Made by a program: the position numbers and the translations under genes
Part shown: in pieces, positions 55,000 to 63,018 of the stretch
Position numbering within the stretch: the stretch's first letter is position 1
Layout of the letters: each line of letters starts with the position of its first letter
From: Thermodesulfobacterium sp.
GTDB taxonomy: Bacteria; Desulfobacterota; Thermodesulfobacteria; Thermodesulfobacteriales; Thermodesulfobacteriaceae
Reading direction: 5' to 3'
DNA length: 64,000 bases
NCBI GenBank assembly: GCA_017656385.1
Contig: JACDNX010000003.1
Coordinates: 62,001-126,000, forward strand
The notes under the pieces: generated by a model
What the model was told of the DNA's origin: nothing
The model's database searches: none
The model's input: only the letters and a program-made list of their open reading frames with translations

Positions 55000-56694
55000 A
55001 TGGATCTTTCAGAATGGAAGGAATTAGCCTCAGGAATTAAAAAAATAGATGAACAACACAGAAGACTTTCTGAGTTATTAGACTTGTTCTATTCTGGACA
55101 AAAAATAGGCTATTCAAAAGAAAAACTGGATAAAGTTTTAGATGAACTTATTAAGTTAAACGTAGAACATATGTTCACAGAAGAAGCTTTGATGGAGAGA
55201 ACTGGATATCCAGGGTTTGAAAAACACAAAAGAGAGCATGAGTTTATGAAAAGAAAAATAGCAGAAATTTTAATGAAAAGAAAAAAGGGTAAAGAGTATT
55301 TAGTTGATACTTTGGAATTTTTTGAAGAGGCTATTTATGAGCATTTTAAAAATGTCGATAGAGATTTTATCAATTTTTTAAACGACAAGCTTAAAGAATA
55401 TCAACCTTTTCAAAGAGATATTTTGGAAAGTGTTGGTGAGCGTATCCTTTCAAAGGATGAATTTTTAAAACTTTTAAGCAAATATACAACATTTTTAAAA
55501 GAAGCTAACCTCATTGCTGTTATTTTGCTTGATATAGATGATTTTATAGAAATAAACTTTGAATACGGTTTTGAGATAGGAGACACGATACTTGAGAATT
55601 TTGGTGTTTATTTAAAAAACAAATTAGTCCATCCTAAGATATTCTTAGGAAAAGCAGAAAAAGATGAGTTTTTAATCGCTTTTTACGATTGTACATTTGT
55701 TGAAGCTTTAGACCTAATAGAAAATATAATGGATTTGGTTAGGAAATATGAATTTAAATATAAAGGTGAGGTTATAAAATTTTCTGCCTCTTTGGGAGTT
55801 GCCTTTTATCCTCAAGATGGTGAAACAGTTTCTGAACTTCTTGGAGCCTGTGAAATGGCGTTAAAGATAGCTAAAAACAAAGGCAAAAATACTTGGGAGA
55901 TTTTTAATAGAGAGTTTATTAAAGAATCTAAAGAAATTGTTAGGATTAAGAAATTGCTGGAAAAGGCAATTTCAGAAAAAAAAGTTCTTCCTTATGTTCA
56001 GCCAATTTTTGATTCAGAAAAGAGAAAGATAGCAGGATTTGAAGTCCTTTTAAGAATCGTTGATGAAAATGGAAAAGTAATTAAAGCAGGAGAAATTATA
56101 GAAATTGCTAATGAAAAAGGCTACATTGATAAACTTGAGGAGATAGTTTTAGAGAAAATCAATAATGAAAAAATTTTAAAATTATTTAGAAATAGATACT
56201 TATTTATAAACAAAACTTTGAGAGGAGCAAAAAAGATAAATATACTTATAGAGGAGGTTGAGATTTTAAAAGAAATGGTTGAAAAGTATGAAGTTTATCC
56301 AGTCATTGAAATTACTGAATATTCATTTATTGAGCACATAGAATTGTTGCCCCCTTTAACCCAAGCTATAAAAAAAGAAAAAATATATCTTGCCATAGAT
56401 GACTTTGGAGTGGGTTATGCCTCTTTTTCTTACTTATTAAATGCTGAAACTGATTTTTTAAAAATAGATGGCTCCATTGTTAAAGAAATTTTAAAATCAA
56501 AGAAACATGTAAGCTTGATAAAGGCAATAAATTTTATGGCTAAAGAGCTTGGAATTAAAACTGTAGCTGAGTTTGTAGAAGAAGAAAAACTTGCAGATTT
56601 GTTATACATTCTTGGAATGGATTATTTACAAGGATTTTATTTAGCTAAACCTATGCCTTTAGAGGAACTTGAAAGATTAATTAAGAAATCTTAA
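55000..56694 (+). CDS. Hemerythrin-degenerate GGDEF-EAL c-di-GMP phosphodiesterase
   Basis: 564 residues. Residues 1-125 form a bacteriohemerythrin domain with all seven diiron ligands: H20, H57, E61, H76, H80, H115, D120. Residues about 140-305 are a GGDEF domain whose signature is EKDEF (220-224), so cyclase activity is unlikely. Residues about 315-564 are an EAL domain with EVLLR (348-352), INKT, EITE, IDDFGVGYAS, LKIDG, AEFVEEE and LQGFY, all keeping the metal and catalytic residues, so phosphodiesterase activity is expected. It most likely couples oxygen or redox state of the diiron site to c-di-GMP breakdown, useful to an anaerobe. Soluble. SD GGGAGAAG. Confidence 0.93.
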   Translation: MDLSEWKELASGIKKIDEQHRRLSELLDLFYSGQKIGYSKEKLDKVLDELIKLNVEHMFTEEALMERTGYPGFEKHKREHEFMKRKIAEILMKRKKGKEYLVDTLEFFEEAIYEHFKNVDRDFINFLNDKLKEYQPFQRDILESVGERILSKDEFLKLLSKYTTFLKEANLIAVILLDIDDFIEINFEYGFEIGDTILENFGVYLKNKLVHPKIFLGKAEKDEFLIAFYDCTFVEALDLIENIMDLVRKYEFKYKGEVIKFSASLGVAFYPQDGETVSELLGACEMALKIAKNKGKNTWEIFNREFIKESKEIVRIKKLLEKAISEKKVLPYVQPIFDSEKRKIAGFEVLLRIVDENGKVIKAGEIIEIANEKGYIDKLEEIVLEKINNEKILKLFRNRYLFINKTLRGAKKINILIEEVEILKEMVEKYEVYPVIEITEYSFIEHIELLPPLTQAIKKEKIYLAIDDFGVGYASFSYLLNAETDFLKIDGSIVKEILKSKKHVSLIKAINFMAKELGIKTVAEFVEEEKLADLLYILGMDYLQGFYLAKPMPLEELERLIKKS

Positions 56695-58001
56695 AACTTG
56701 AAGAGTATTTGTAAAAAACCGTAATTAAGATTACTGGCTTTTCCTGTTTTTTTAATAAATTTTCCAGGAATAAAAATTGAATATCCTATAAATGCATTTA
56801 TTCTTTTATTGAAAATTTTTTTCCATATAAAATCTATTTCATGTCCCAACTCTGTTCCTGCATCACCTGTTTTATCTCTTCTCCAGACTCCACCAGGAGA
56901 ATACCATGCATCCTTATCTTTATCCAGAGTAAAATAGTGATATTCAATTCTTAAACTTTGTTTTTTTGAAGGGTGCAAGACCAGATCTACTCTGTGTTCT
57001 CTTAAATTTCTCCAAAAACAGAGATTCATCCATCCATAAAGAATTGTATCTGCACCGCTAAATATAGCATCAAAGGTTTCGTGTTTGCCATCTTCAGGAT
57101 TTTTATCTCCAGAACCCACTACATACTGAGCAATAAGTTGTGGTTTCCAGGGTAGATCTAGAAACGTATAGCCAAGAATAAAAACTAAACCATAAGCGGA
57201 AATTTTATCTCCAGCGTATGTGCCAAGTTCTTTCACTAAAATTATATCATAATTCCAGGGACTTTCTTTACCTGTAAATCTTAATCCAATAAAATGAGTA
57301 TAGCTATTACCTGTTTTTTTCTCTCCTTTTGCTTTTCCTGAGGTATCAGCTTTGTAAATCCAGAAAAATTCAAGAGGTGTATTTTTAAAACTATTATATA
57401 AAGCTATAGCAGTAACTCCATTATAAGTTTTATTAGGCCATATATGTGGATTGTGATGTATGTGGCGTCCTATTATAAAGTTGGTTTCAGCTATTTTAGT
57501 ATTATAAATAATTCTTAGAGCATCCCATCTGTATCTGCCAGTGTTTCCCCAATCTCCAGGACCAAAAATTCTTTTATTTCCAAAAAGTAAATGCTGTCTT
57601 CCTAATCTAATTTCTAAATTTTTATTCATTTTGTATTTTAAATAAAATTCATTTATATCAAAAGGATCGTGATAGGGATTATTTTTTTCTTTATAATGTG
57701 TGTCAGAAACTGGAGAATCTATAATTTCTGAATCTTGAAGCTGAAAGCGGAAAGAAAGATTTTTAGAAAAATCTAAGTTAAAGTTAACTCTAAGTCTTGA
57801 TAAAAGAAAACTTTGCTGTGATTTGTAATTTGGATTTAAAATGTTATAGTTATCATAAAATTCATAGCGAAGACGATAATTTCCATCTATATTTAAATTA
57901 GCTCCAAAGGAAACATTTTTTAAAATGCTAAAATTTATGCCCCAAATTATCCACAAAAGAAGGAAAACATTTATAACTCGCAATTTCTTTTGTAAGATCA
58001 A
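56691..58001 (-). CDS. Alginate-export-family (AlgE-like) outer-membrane beta-barrel
   Basis: 436 residues with an N-terminal signal, then alternating strands. LEIRLGRQHLLFGNKRIFGP, DWGNTGRYRWDALRIIY and a large ending with a C-terminal Phe (GFLQILFKF) are typical of the alginate_exp porin family, which forms small-molecule or anion channels in many anaerobes. It follows the TSUP gene in the same direction (11 bases apart), so the pair may move the same anion across both membranes. Tail-to-tail overlap of 4 bases with the hemerythrin gene. Confidence 0.82.
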   Translation of the reverse strand: MILQKKLRVINVFLLLWIIWGINFSILKNVSFGANLNIDGNYRLRYEFYDNYNILNPNYKSQQSFLLSRLRVNFNLDFSKNLSFRFQLQDSEIIDSPVSDTHYKEKNNPYHDPFDINEFYLKYKMNKNLEIRLGRQHLLFGNKRIFGPGDWGNTGRYRWDALRIIYNTKIAETNFIIGRHIHHNPHIWPNKTYNGVTAIALYNSFKNTPLEFFWIYKADTSGKAKGEKKTGNSYTHFIGLRFTGKESPWNYDIILVKELGTYAGDKISAYGLVFILGYTFLDLPWKPQLIAQYVVGSGDKNPEDGKHETFDAIFSGADTILYGWMNLCFWRNLREHRVDLVLHPSKKQSLRIEYHYFTLDKDKDAWYSPGGVWRRDKTGDAGTELGHEIDFIWKKIFNKRINAFIGYSIFIPGKFIKKTGKASNLNYGFLQILFKF

Positions 58002-58012
58002 GTTTTATTTTT

Positions 58013-58789
58013 TTAAAACAAGTTTTTAATAATATTCAAATAATATGGAAGGTTTTTCCATAAAAGTTTAATTCCTACTCCGATAAGTATGATTCCGAAC
58101 ATTTGTTTTATCCACTGAGATTTCATTTTTTCTTTCATCACTCTTGCTCCTATTTGAGAGCCTATTATCACTGCAATAGTGGTAAAAATCATCAAAGGCA
58201 CATTAAAGTGTCCTGTGGTTATATGTCCCAGAAACCCTGAAAAGGATGAAAAAATAACAATAAAACTATTTGTTGCAGCTGCTATTTTGGTCTCATAACC
58301 GATAACAATCATTAAAGGAACAAATAAAAATCCACCTCCGATACCGAGCATACCTGCTATAAGTCCTATAAAAGCCCCACCAATAATCATTAAAATCAGT
58401 TTCAATTTATAGGAATAAAATTTTTTCTGTTCCTTTGACGAAGAAAATAACATTTTTAGTCCTGCAAACCATATAGCTATTATAAAAAATAGCATTAACA
58501 ATTTTACAGGAATAAATTCTGTTAAATAAGCACCTATCGGGGCACTTAAAGAGGAAGAAATTAGGAGAGGCAAAGCTCCTTTTATATCCACCATCTTTGC
58601 TCTTAAGTAATATATAGCAGCTGAGAGAGCAGTAATCCCATTTAAAAGTAATCCTGTTGGAATAGCAACAGTTTTAAAATCATATCCCAGCCAGTAAAAT
58701 ACAGGTACATAAAGAAGTGCCCCTCCTAATCCAAGCATAGAAAATATAAAAGAGAGAACCAAAACAGAAAAAGTAGCTAGAATCAACAT
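58013..58789 (-). CDS. TSUP (TauE/SafE) family transporter
   Basis: 258 residues, about 8 helices and both family repeats: FSMLGLGGALLYVPVFYWLG and IAGMLGIGGGFLFVPLMIVIG. Standard length, unlike the 417-residue relative at 12956. Located between the ArsR-FmdE gene and a porin, all on the minus strand, so probably controlled by the ArsR-type regulator. The anion is not known. Confidence 0.9.
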   Translation of the reverse strand: MLILATFSVLVLSFIFSMLGLGGALLYVPVFYWLGYDFKTVAIPTGLLLNGITALSAAIYYLRAKMVDIKGALPLLISSSLSAPIGAYLTEFIPVKLLMLFFIIAIWFAGLKMLFSSSKEQKKFYSYKLKLILMIIGGAFIGLIAGMLGIGGGFLFVPLMIVIGYETKIAAATNSFIVIFSSFSGFLGHITTGHFNVPLMIFTTIAVIIGSQIGARVMKEKMKSQWIKQMFGIILIGVGIKLLWKNLPYYLNIIKNLF

Positions 58790-58803
58790 AAACAGTCTCT
58801 TTT

Positions 58804-59742
58804 TTACCTTTCAAATCCCTCGGTATAGCCTGCACAATCAATGCAGACTTTTTTCTCTCCAAGAATTCTTACATAAGGCATAGAAACCCATTCTCCACAA
58901 ATATCACAGACAATAGAACCGAGAATTTCTTCTGGTGGTTCAAAATTTGTATCTTTTACAGGACTTATGAAAAATATTTCATCTTCAGGTGCTTCAAGCA
59001 CTATATTGATAGCTTCCATAGCTTCTTCATCTGGAATTTCTGTAGGAGGAATCCCAGCTGCTCTCTTCTTCATAAAAGCAGTATTAGCAATTTTATCTTT
59101 TAGCTTTCCATTATAGGCTATACGAATTTCTTTCCAATTTTTAATGTCTATAAGAGTAAAAGCAAGCTTTCCTTTTAAGGTTTTTATTAGATTTCCTTTT
59201 CCTATAGAACAACCAGTTGCTACCTGAACACCATCAGCAAAACATACAGCACCATGGGCATGTCCAACTTCAATGAGACAATAAAGAGAGCGAGTTCCTG
59301 TCCTTTGTGTTTTAAGTTCTCTTAAGGCAATAAGACCTGCTCTTAATCCCAAAGCAGAGGCCCAGCACTTATGTCCGTGAAAATCAAACAACAATTTTAG
59401 AAGATCTTTTTTTATTTCCATAATGACACCTCCTTCTTTTTGATTAGAGCCAAAGGCAAAAGTTTTACCTTTTGTGTTTTCAATGACTGATAAGATTAAA
59501 AACCTTTTAAAAAGGTTAGAGTCATCAAGACTGTAAAAAATTCGAGTGCCTTCCTTTCTCATTTTAACTAATCCAGCATCTTTCAAAATATTTAGGTGAA
59601 AAGACACCTTTGGCTGGCTCATTTTTAAAATAGAAACAATTTCACAGACACAAAGTTCCCCATTTTCAAGAAGTGCTAATAATTTTAATCTTGTTTCATC
59701 AGAGAGAGCTTTAAAAATTTTCACTAAATCACTTGTATTCAT
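58804..59742 (-). CDS. ArsR-type HTH regulator fused to FmdE-type metal-binding domain
   Basis: 312 residues. Residues 1-95 are an ArsR winged helix (LSDETRLKLLALLENGELCV, MSQPKVSFHLNILKDAGLV) with a CVC pair near the second helix. Residues 108-312 are an FmdE domain (FDFHGHKCWASALGLRAG, VGHAHGAVCFADGVQVATGC, ending in a CDICGEW...CIDC zinc ribbon). FmdE is linked to Mo/W formylmethanofuran dehydrogenase operons. An SD AAGGAGGTG stands 7 bases before an internal ATG at 59421, so a free FmdE chain (about 204 residues) may be made as well as the fusion. It lies divergent from a tungsten-type enzyme gene, suggesting metal- or substrate-controlled expression; this is inference. Confidence 0.85.
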   Translation of the reverse strand: MNTSDLVKIFKALSDETRLKLLALLENGELCVCEIVSILKMSQPKVSFHLNILKDAGLVKMRKEGTRIFYSLDDSNLFKRFLILSVIENTKGKTFAFGSNQKEGGVIMEIKKDLLKLLFDFHGHKCWASALGLRAGLIALRELKTQRTGTRSLYCLIEVGHAHGAVCFADGVQVATGCSIGKGNLIKTLKGKLAFTLIDIKNWKEIRIAYNGKLKDKIANTAFMKKRAAGIPPTEIPDEEAMEAINIVLEAPEDEIFFISPVKDTNFEPPEEILGSIVCDICGEWVSMPYVRILGEKKVCIDCAGYTEGFER

Positions 59743-59754
59743 AAAAAATATAAA

Positions 59755-59776
59755 AAATTTTTGATATAATTTTGAT
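59755..59776. promoter_or_regulatory. 11-bp tandem repeat upstream of the ArsR-FmdE gene (possible operator)
   Basis: AAATTTTTGAT (59755-59765) is repeated as ATAATTTTGAT (59766-59776), two mismatches, one helical turn apart, 13 bases upstream of the regulator ATG. It includes TATAAT. It could be an autoregulatory operator, but A/T-rich chance repeats are likely here. Confidence 0.2.
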
Positions 59777-59923
59777 CTATTTTAAGATTAAATTTAAAAA
59801 AATCAAGCGAATTAATAAAAAAATTTTAATAAACTTGTTAGTTCTAATTTTAGTGGAAGAATAGCAAAATTGTGATAAAGTAATAAAAATTTAGATAAAT
59901 ACTTAGATTAAAAGGTGCGTAAA

Positions 59924-61885
59924 ATGCTCAATTATAAAGTTCTTTTCATAGATGTAGGTGCATTAAAGTGGGAGATAAGAGAATATAAAATTCCTCTACA
60001 TTTAGGTCCTGTTGATATTGGAATTAAAATTCATTTAGAGGAAGTAGAGAGTTGGAAATATGATGTTTTTAGTCCACAAAATGTTTTATTTCTTGGAACG
60101 GGTCCTTTTGCTGGAAGCAAAATTTTTGGAACTCACAGATTGGTGGCAGTTTTTAGAAGTTCAGAAAGTTTGGGGCTTCATGTTTCTGAAGCTGGTGGGG
60201 CAGGGTATAAATTTATAGGTTCTGGTATAAACGGATTTGCTATTTTTGGTAAAAGCGAAATTCCTCTTCTTATTTTTGTAGAAGGAAGAGAAAAAACTAA
60301 TGTCAGGTTTGAGAAAATTAGTATGGATAACTTAAATAGAATATATGAGGGTTATGAAAACTATTTTGGAGCTTATGCTTTAACTAAGTGGTTGTTAGAT
60401 ATCTACAGTGATTTCTTTGTTAAAAACAATGCCAGAGCAGTTGTAGTGGGCCCTGGTGCATGGCAGACAAGATTTGGTTCTCTTGTTTCTATAGATGTAA
60501 ATCCTCAATTAAAAAATTTAATTATCGGAAGTGAAGATTTTTCAGGAAGAGGGGGTGCAGGCTCAGTTTTAGCTCAGGCGCATAATGTAGCAGGGATAAT
60601 TGCAGGTGGAAAAATAAAACCAGAACTTCCAGAAATATTTACCAACATTAAAAATTTTAATGAGTATTTTAAAAAGATTACAGGAAGGGAATTTTTTAAC
60701 GCAGTTAATATGGCAACTACTAAATATAGATTTGATCCTAAAACAGGAGCAGGAGGAACTTTTGGCTCTAACTATCCCTATTATAAAGAATGGCTTCCTA
60801 CTTTTTGTTATAATAGTATTTATTTAAAAAAAGAAATAAGAAGGAAAATTTCAGATATAATTTTAAAAAATTACTGGGGACCTTTTAAAGAAGAAACTTT
60901 TGTAAAAACCAGAAGCTGGAAAACCTGCGGAGAGCCCTGTCCAGTTGCTTGTAAAAAAATTTGGAAGAGAAAAAAAGTGGATTATGAGCCATTTCAGGGA
61001 GTTGGTCCCTTAATAGGAGTTTTTGATCTTAAAGAAGTCTCAAAAATTGTAGATATCATAGACAATGCAGGGCTTGATGCCATTACTACAGGACATATAG
61101 TTGCCTTTCTCTTAGAGGCTGTAAATAAAGGCTTGCTGACCTGTGAAGAAGTAGGTATATCTACACACCCCAATCTTGATCCTTTAACCTTAAATCCTGA
61201 AAAATGGCACATAAATGGAGTTTTAGCTGTGGAAATTGTTCAAAATTTACTTAATAAAAAAACTCAAGTTTTAAAAGATGTTGCAGAAAAAGGCTTAAGA
61301 AAAGCAATTAAAAAATTAGATGAGAAATATGAAACAAGGATTGGAAAAGTTGGGATGTCTTTTAAAGATATAGCTCTTTATCAACCTTATGGAGAAGAAG
61401 GATATATGACTCCTAATTTTTACTGGACTCTTGGTTTTTTTGTGCCTATTTTTGTGTCTGGAAAGTACTGGACGGAATACAGGTTAGTTTTTACAGAACC
61501 TGAGGAATTTGTAAAACTTGTTTACGAAAGGGCAATTAAAGAACTTGCTATATCAAACGCAGGTTTTTGCAGATTTCATAGAGGATGGGCTGAAAATCTA
61601 CTTGACAGATTTTATGAAAAATTAGGAATAGAAGGATTTGAAGACAAAATTAAAAATATTTATAAAAATATAGCTATATATAACATTAAAGCGGGTGCTA
61701 TTCCTAAACCTTTAGAGGGAGAGAAAGCTATAGATATTTTTAGCACTTTAGCAGAGGAGTTGCAGGTTCAGAGATGGGCTATGAAGTTTTCTAAAAACAA
61801 AAGAAGAGCTTATCAAGAGTGGTTTGATAGGTTTTTTCTTACATATATTTATTATTTAGGACTGGATCTTTCTATAATCCGTTAA
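59924..61885 (+). CDS. GAPOR-like tungsten aldehyde:ferredoxin oxidoreductase family enzyme
   Basis: 653 residues from the ATG at 59924 (AAAAGGTG 8 bases upstream); an in-frame GTG at 59915 overlaps that SD. It is an AOR-superfamily W-bispterin enzyme. Closest by memory to archaeal glyceraldehyde-3-phosphate:ferredoxin oxidoreductase: same 653-residue length as the Pyrococcus enzyme, GTGPFAGSKIFGTHRL, GGTFGSNYP, WKTCGEPCPVACKK and GFCRFHRGW. Cluster cysteines C335, C339, C343 and C549 show the CxxxCxxxC spacing of GAPOR rather than the CxxCxxxC of other AORs. It would oxidise GAP to 3-phosphoglycerate without making ATP and reduce ferredoxin. Divergent from the ArsR-FmdE gene. Other aldehydes are possible. 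Confidence 0.8.
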   Translation: MLNYKVLFIDVGALKWEIREYKIPLHLGPVDIGIKIHLEEVESWKYDVFSPQNVLFLGTGPFAGSKIFGTHRLVAVFRSSESLGLHVSEAGGAGYKFIGSGINGFAIFGKSEIPLLIFVEGREKTNVRFEKISMDNLNRIYEGYENYFGAYALTKWLLDIYSDFFVKNNARAVVVGPGAWQTRFGSLVSIDVNPQLKNLIIGSEDFSGRGGAGSVLAQAHNVAGIIAGGKIKPELPEIFTNIKNFNEYFKKITGREFFNAVNMATTKYRFDPKTGAGGTFGSNYPYYKEWLPTFCYNSIYLKKEIRRKISDIILKNYWGPFKEETFVKTRSWKTCGEPCPVACKKIWKRKKVDYEPFQGVGPLIGVFDLKEVSKIVDIIDNAGLDAITTGHIVAFLLEAVNKGLLTCEEVGISTHPNLDPLTLNPEKWHINGVLAVEIVQNLLNKKTQVLKDVAEKGLRKAIKKLDEKYETRIGKVGMSFKDIALYQPYGEEGYMTPNFYWTLGFFVPIFVSGKYWTEYRLVFTEPEEFVKLVYERAIKELAISNAGFCRFHRGWAENLLDRFYEKLGIEGFEDKIKNIYKNIAIYNIKAGAIPKPLEGEKAIDIFSTLAEELQVQRWAMKFSKNKRRAYQEWFDRFFLTYIYYLGLDLSIIR

Positions 61886-61987
61886 TAATTTATAAGAATT
61901 TTCAAAAAAAATTAAAAAAAAGACAAAAAAAAATCATAAAATTCGTAATAAACTGAAAATATTTCTAAAATTCTTTTATAGTTATTC

Positions 61988-62016
61988 TTGCTTTTTTTCT
62001 TAAACTTAAATAAGAT
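61988..62016 (+). promoter_or_regulatory. Possible sigma-70 promoter of the hydrogenase operon
   Basis: TTGCTT (61988-61993), a 17-base spacer and TAAGAT (62011-62016), 35 bases before the small-subunit ATG. Only partial matches, in A/T-rich sequence. The rest of the gap since 61886 shows nothing else. Confidence 0.3.
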
Positions 62017-62050
62017 AAATATTACAAAATATAACTAAAGGAGGTTAGCT

Positions 62051-62968
62051 ATGCTTAATTTGAAAGAATTGAGTAGACGTGATTTTCTTAAGATATGCAC
62101 CATTGTAACAGCTACAATGGGATTACCTCATACAATGGTAGAGAAAGTAGAAGCAGCAATGAAAAAAGGTCCTAAGCCTACAGTAATTTGGTTGCACTTT
62201 ATGGAATGCACAGGTTGCACAGAAGCACTTTTAAGAGCCTCCCATCCCCCAATTGGTAGGCTTCTTCTTGATATTATAAATTTAGAATATCACGAAACCC
62301 TTATGCCAGCTGCAGGAAAACAGGCAGAAGAAGTTCTTCATCAAACTAAGGAAAAGTATAAAGGAAAGTATATCTGTGTAGTAGAGGGAGCTGTTTCTAC
62401 AAAGGATGGAGGTATTTATTGTAAAATAGCTGGAAAGCCTGCTATTGAAATTTTAAAAGAAGTTACTAAAGATGCTATGTTAGTTATTGCCTATGGAACT
62501 TGTGCTGCATTTGGTGGACTTCAGGCAGCAAGGCCTAATCCAACAGGTGCAGTAGGAGTTAAAGATGTAATTGGAACAGATAAACTTGTAAATATATCTG
62601 GATGTCCACCTAATCCTTATAATTTCCTTGCTACAGTGAGTTACATTTTAACTTTTGGTAAGCTTCCTGAACTTGATGAATTAAGAAGACCAAAATTTGC
62701 ATACGGAACACTTATTCATGATCACTGTGAAAGAAGAGGTCATTTTGATGAAGGAAGATTTGCAGAAAGATTTGGAGATGAAGGACATAGAAAGGGATAT
62801 TGCTTGTATAAACTTGGATGTAAGGGACCAGTTACTTACTCCAATTGTCCTGCTATAAGATTCTGTGATGTTGGAGTATGGCCTGTTTCTGCAGGTCATC
62901 CATGTATTGGTTGTACAGAGCCTAATTTCTGGGATGATATGGCACCATTTTATGAATCCTTAGGATAA
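62051..62968 (+). CDS. Periplasmic [NiFe] hydrogenase small subunit
   Basis: 305 residues with a Tat signal (SRRDFLKICTIVTA). Proximal cluster ligands: C53 and C56 (MECTGC), C151 and C185. Distal: H223, C226, C251, C257. Medial 3Fe-type: C266, C285, C288 (GHPCIGC). It carries electrons from the Ni-Fe site to a cytochrome acceptor. There is no C-terminal membrane helix, so it is soluble or attached through another subunit. C272, near the medial cluster, is an extra Cys. SD AAAGGAGG; the large subunit gene follows 50 bases on. Confidence 0.95.
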   Translation: MLNLKELSRRDFLKICTIVTATMGLPHTMVEKVEAAMKKGPKPTVIWLHFMECTGCTEALLRASHPPIGRLLLDIINLEYHETLMPAAGKQAEEVLHQTKEKYKGKYICVVEGAVSTKDGGIYCKIAGKPAIEILKEVTKDAMLVIAYGTCAAFGGLQAARPNPTGAVGVKDVIGTDKLVNISGCPPNPYNFLATVSYILTFGKLPELDELRRPKFAYGTLIHDHCERRGHFDEGRFAERFGDEGHRKGYCLYKLGCKGPVTYSNCPAIRFCDVGVWPVSAGHPCIGCTEPNFWDDMAPFYESLG

Positions 62969-63018
62969 TTAGATAATAATAAATTTAAGAAAAATTTTAA
63001 AAATAAAGGAGGATAACT

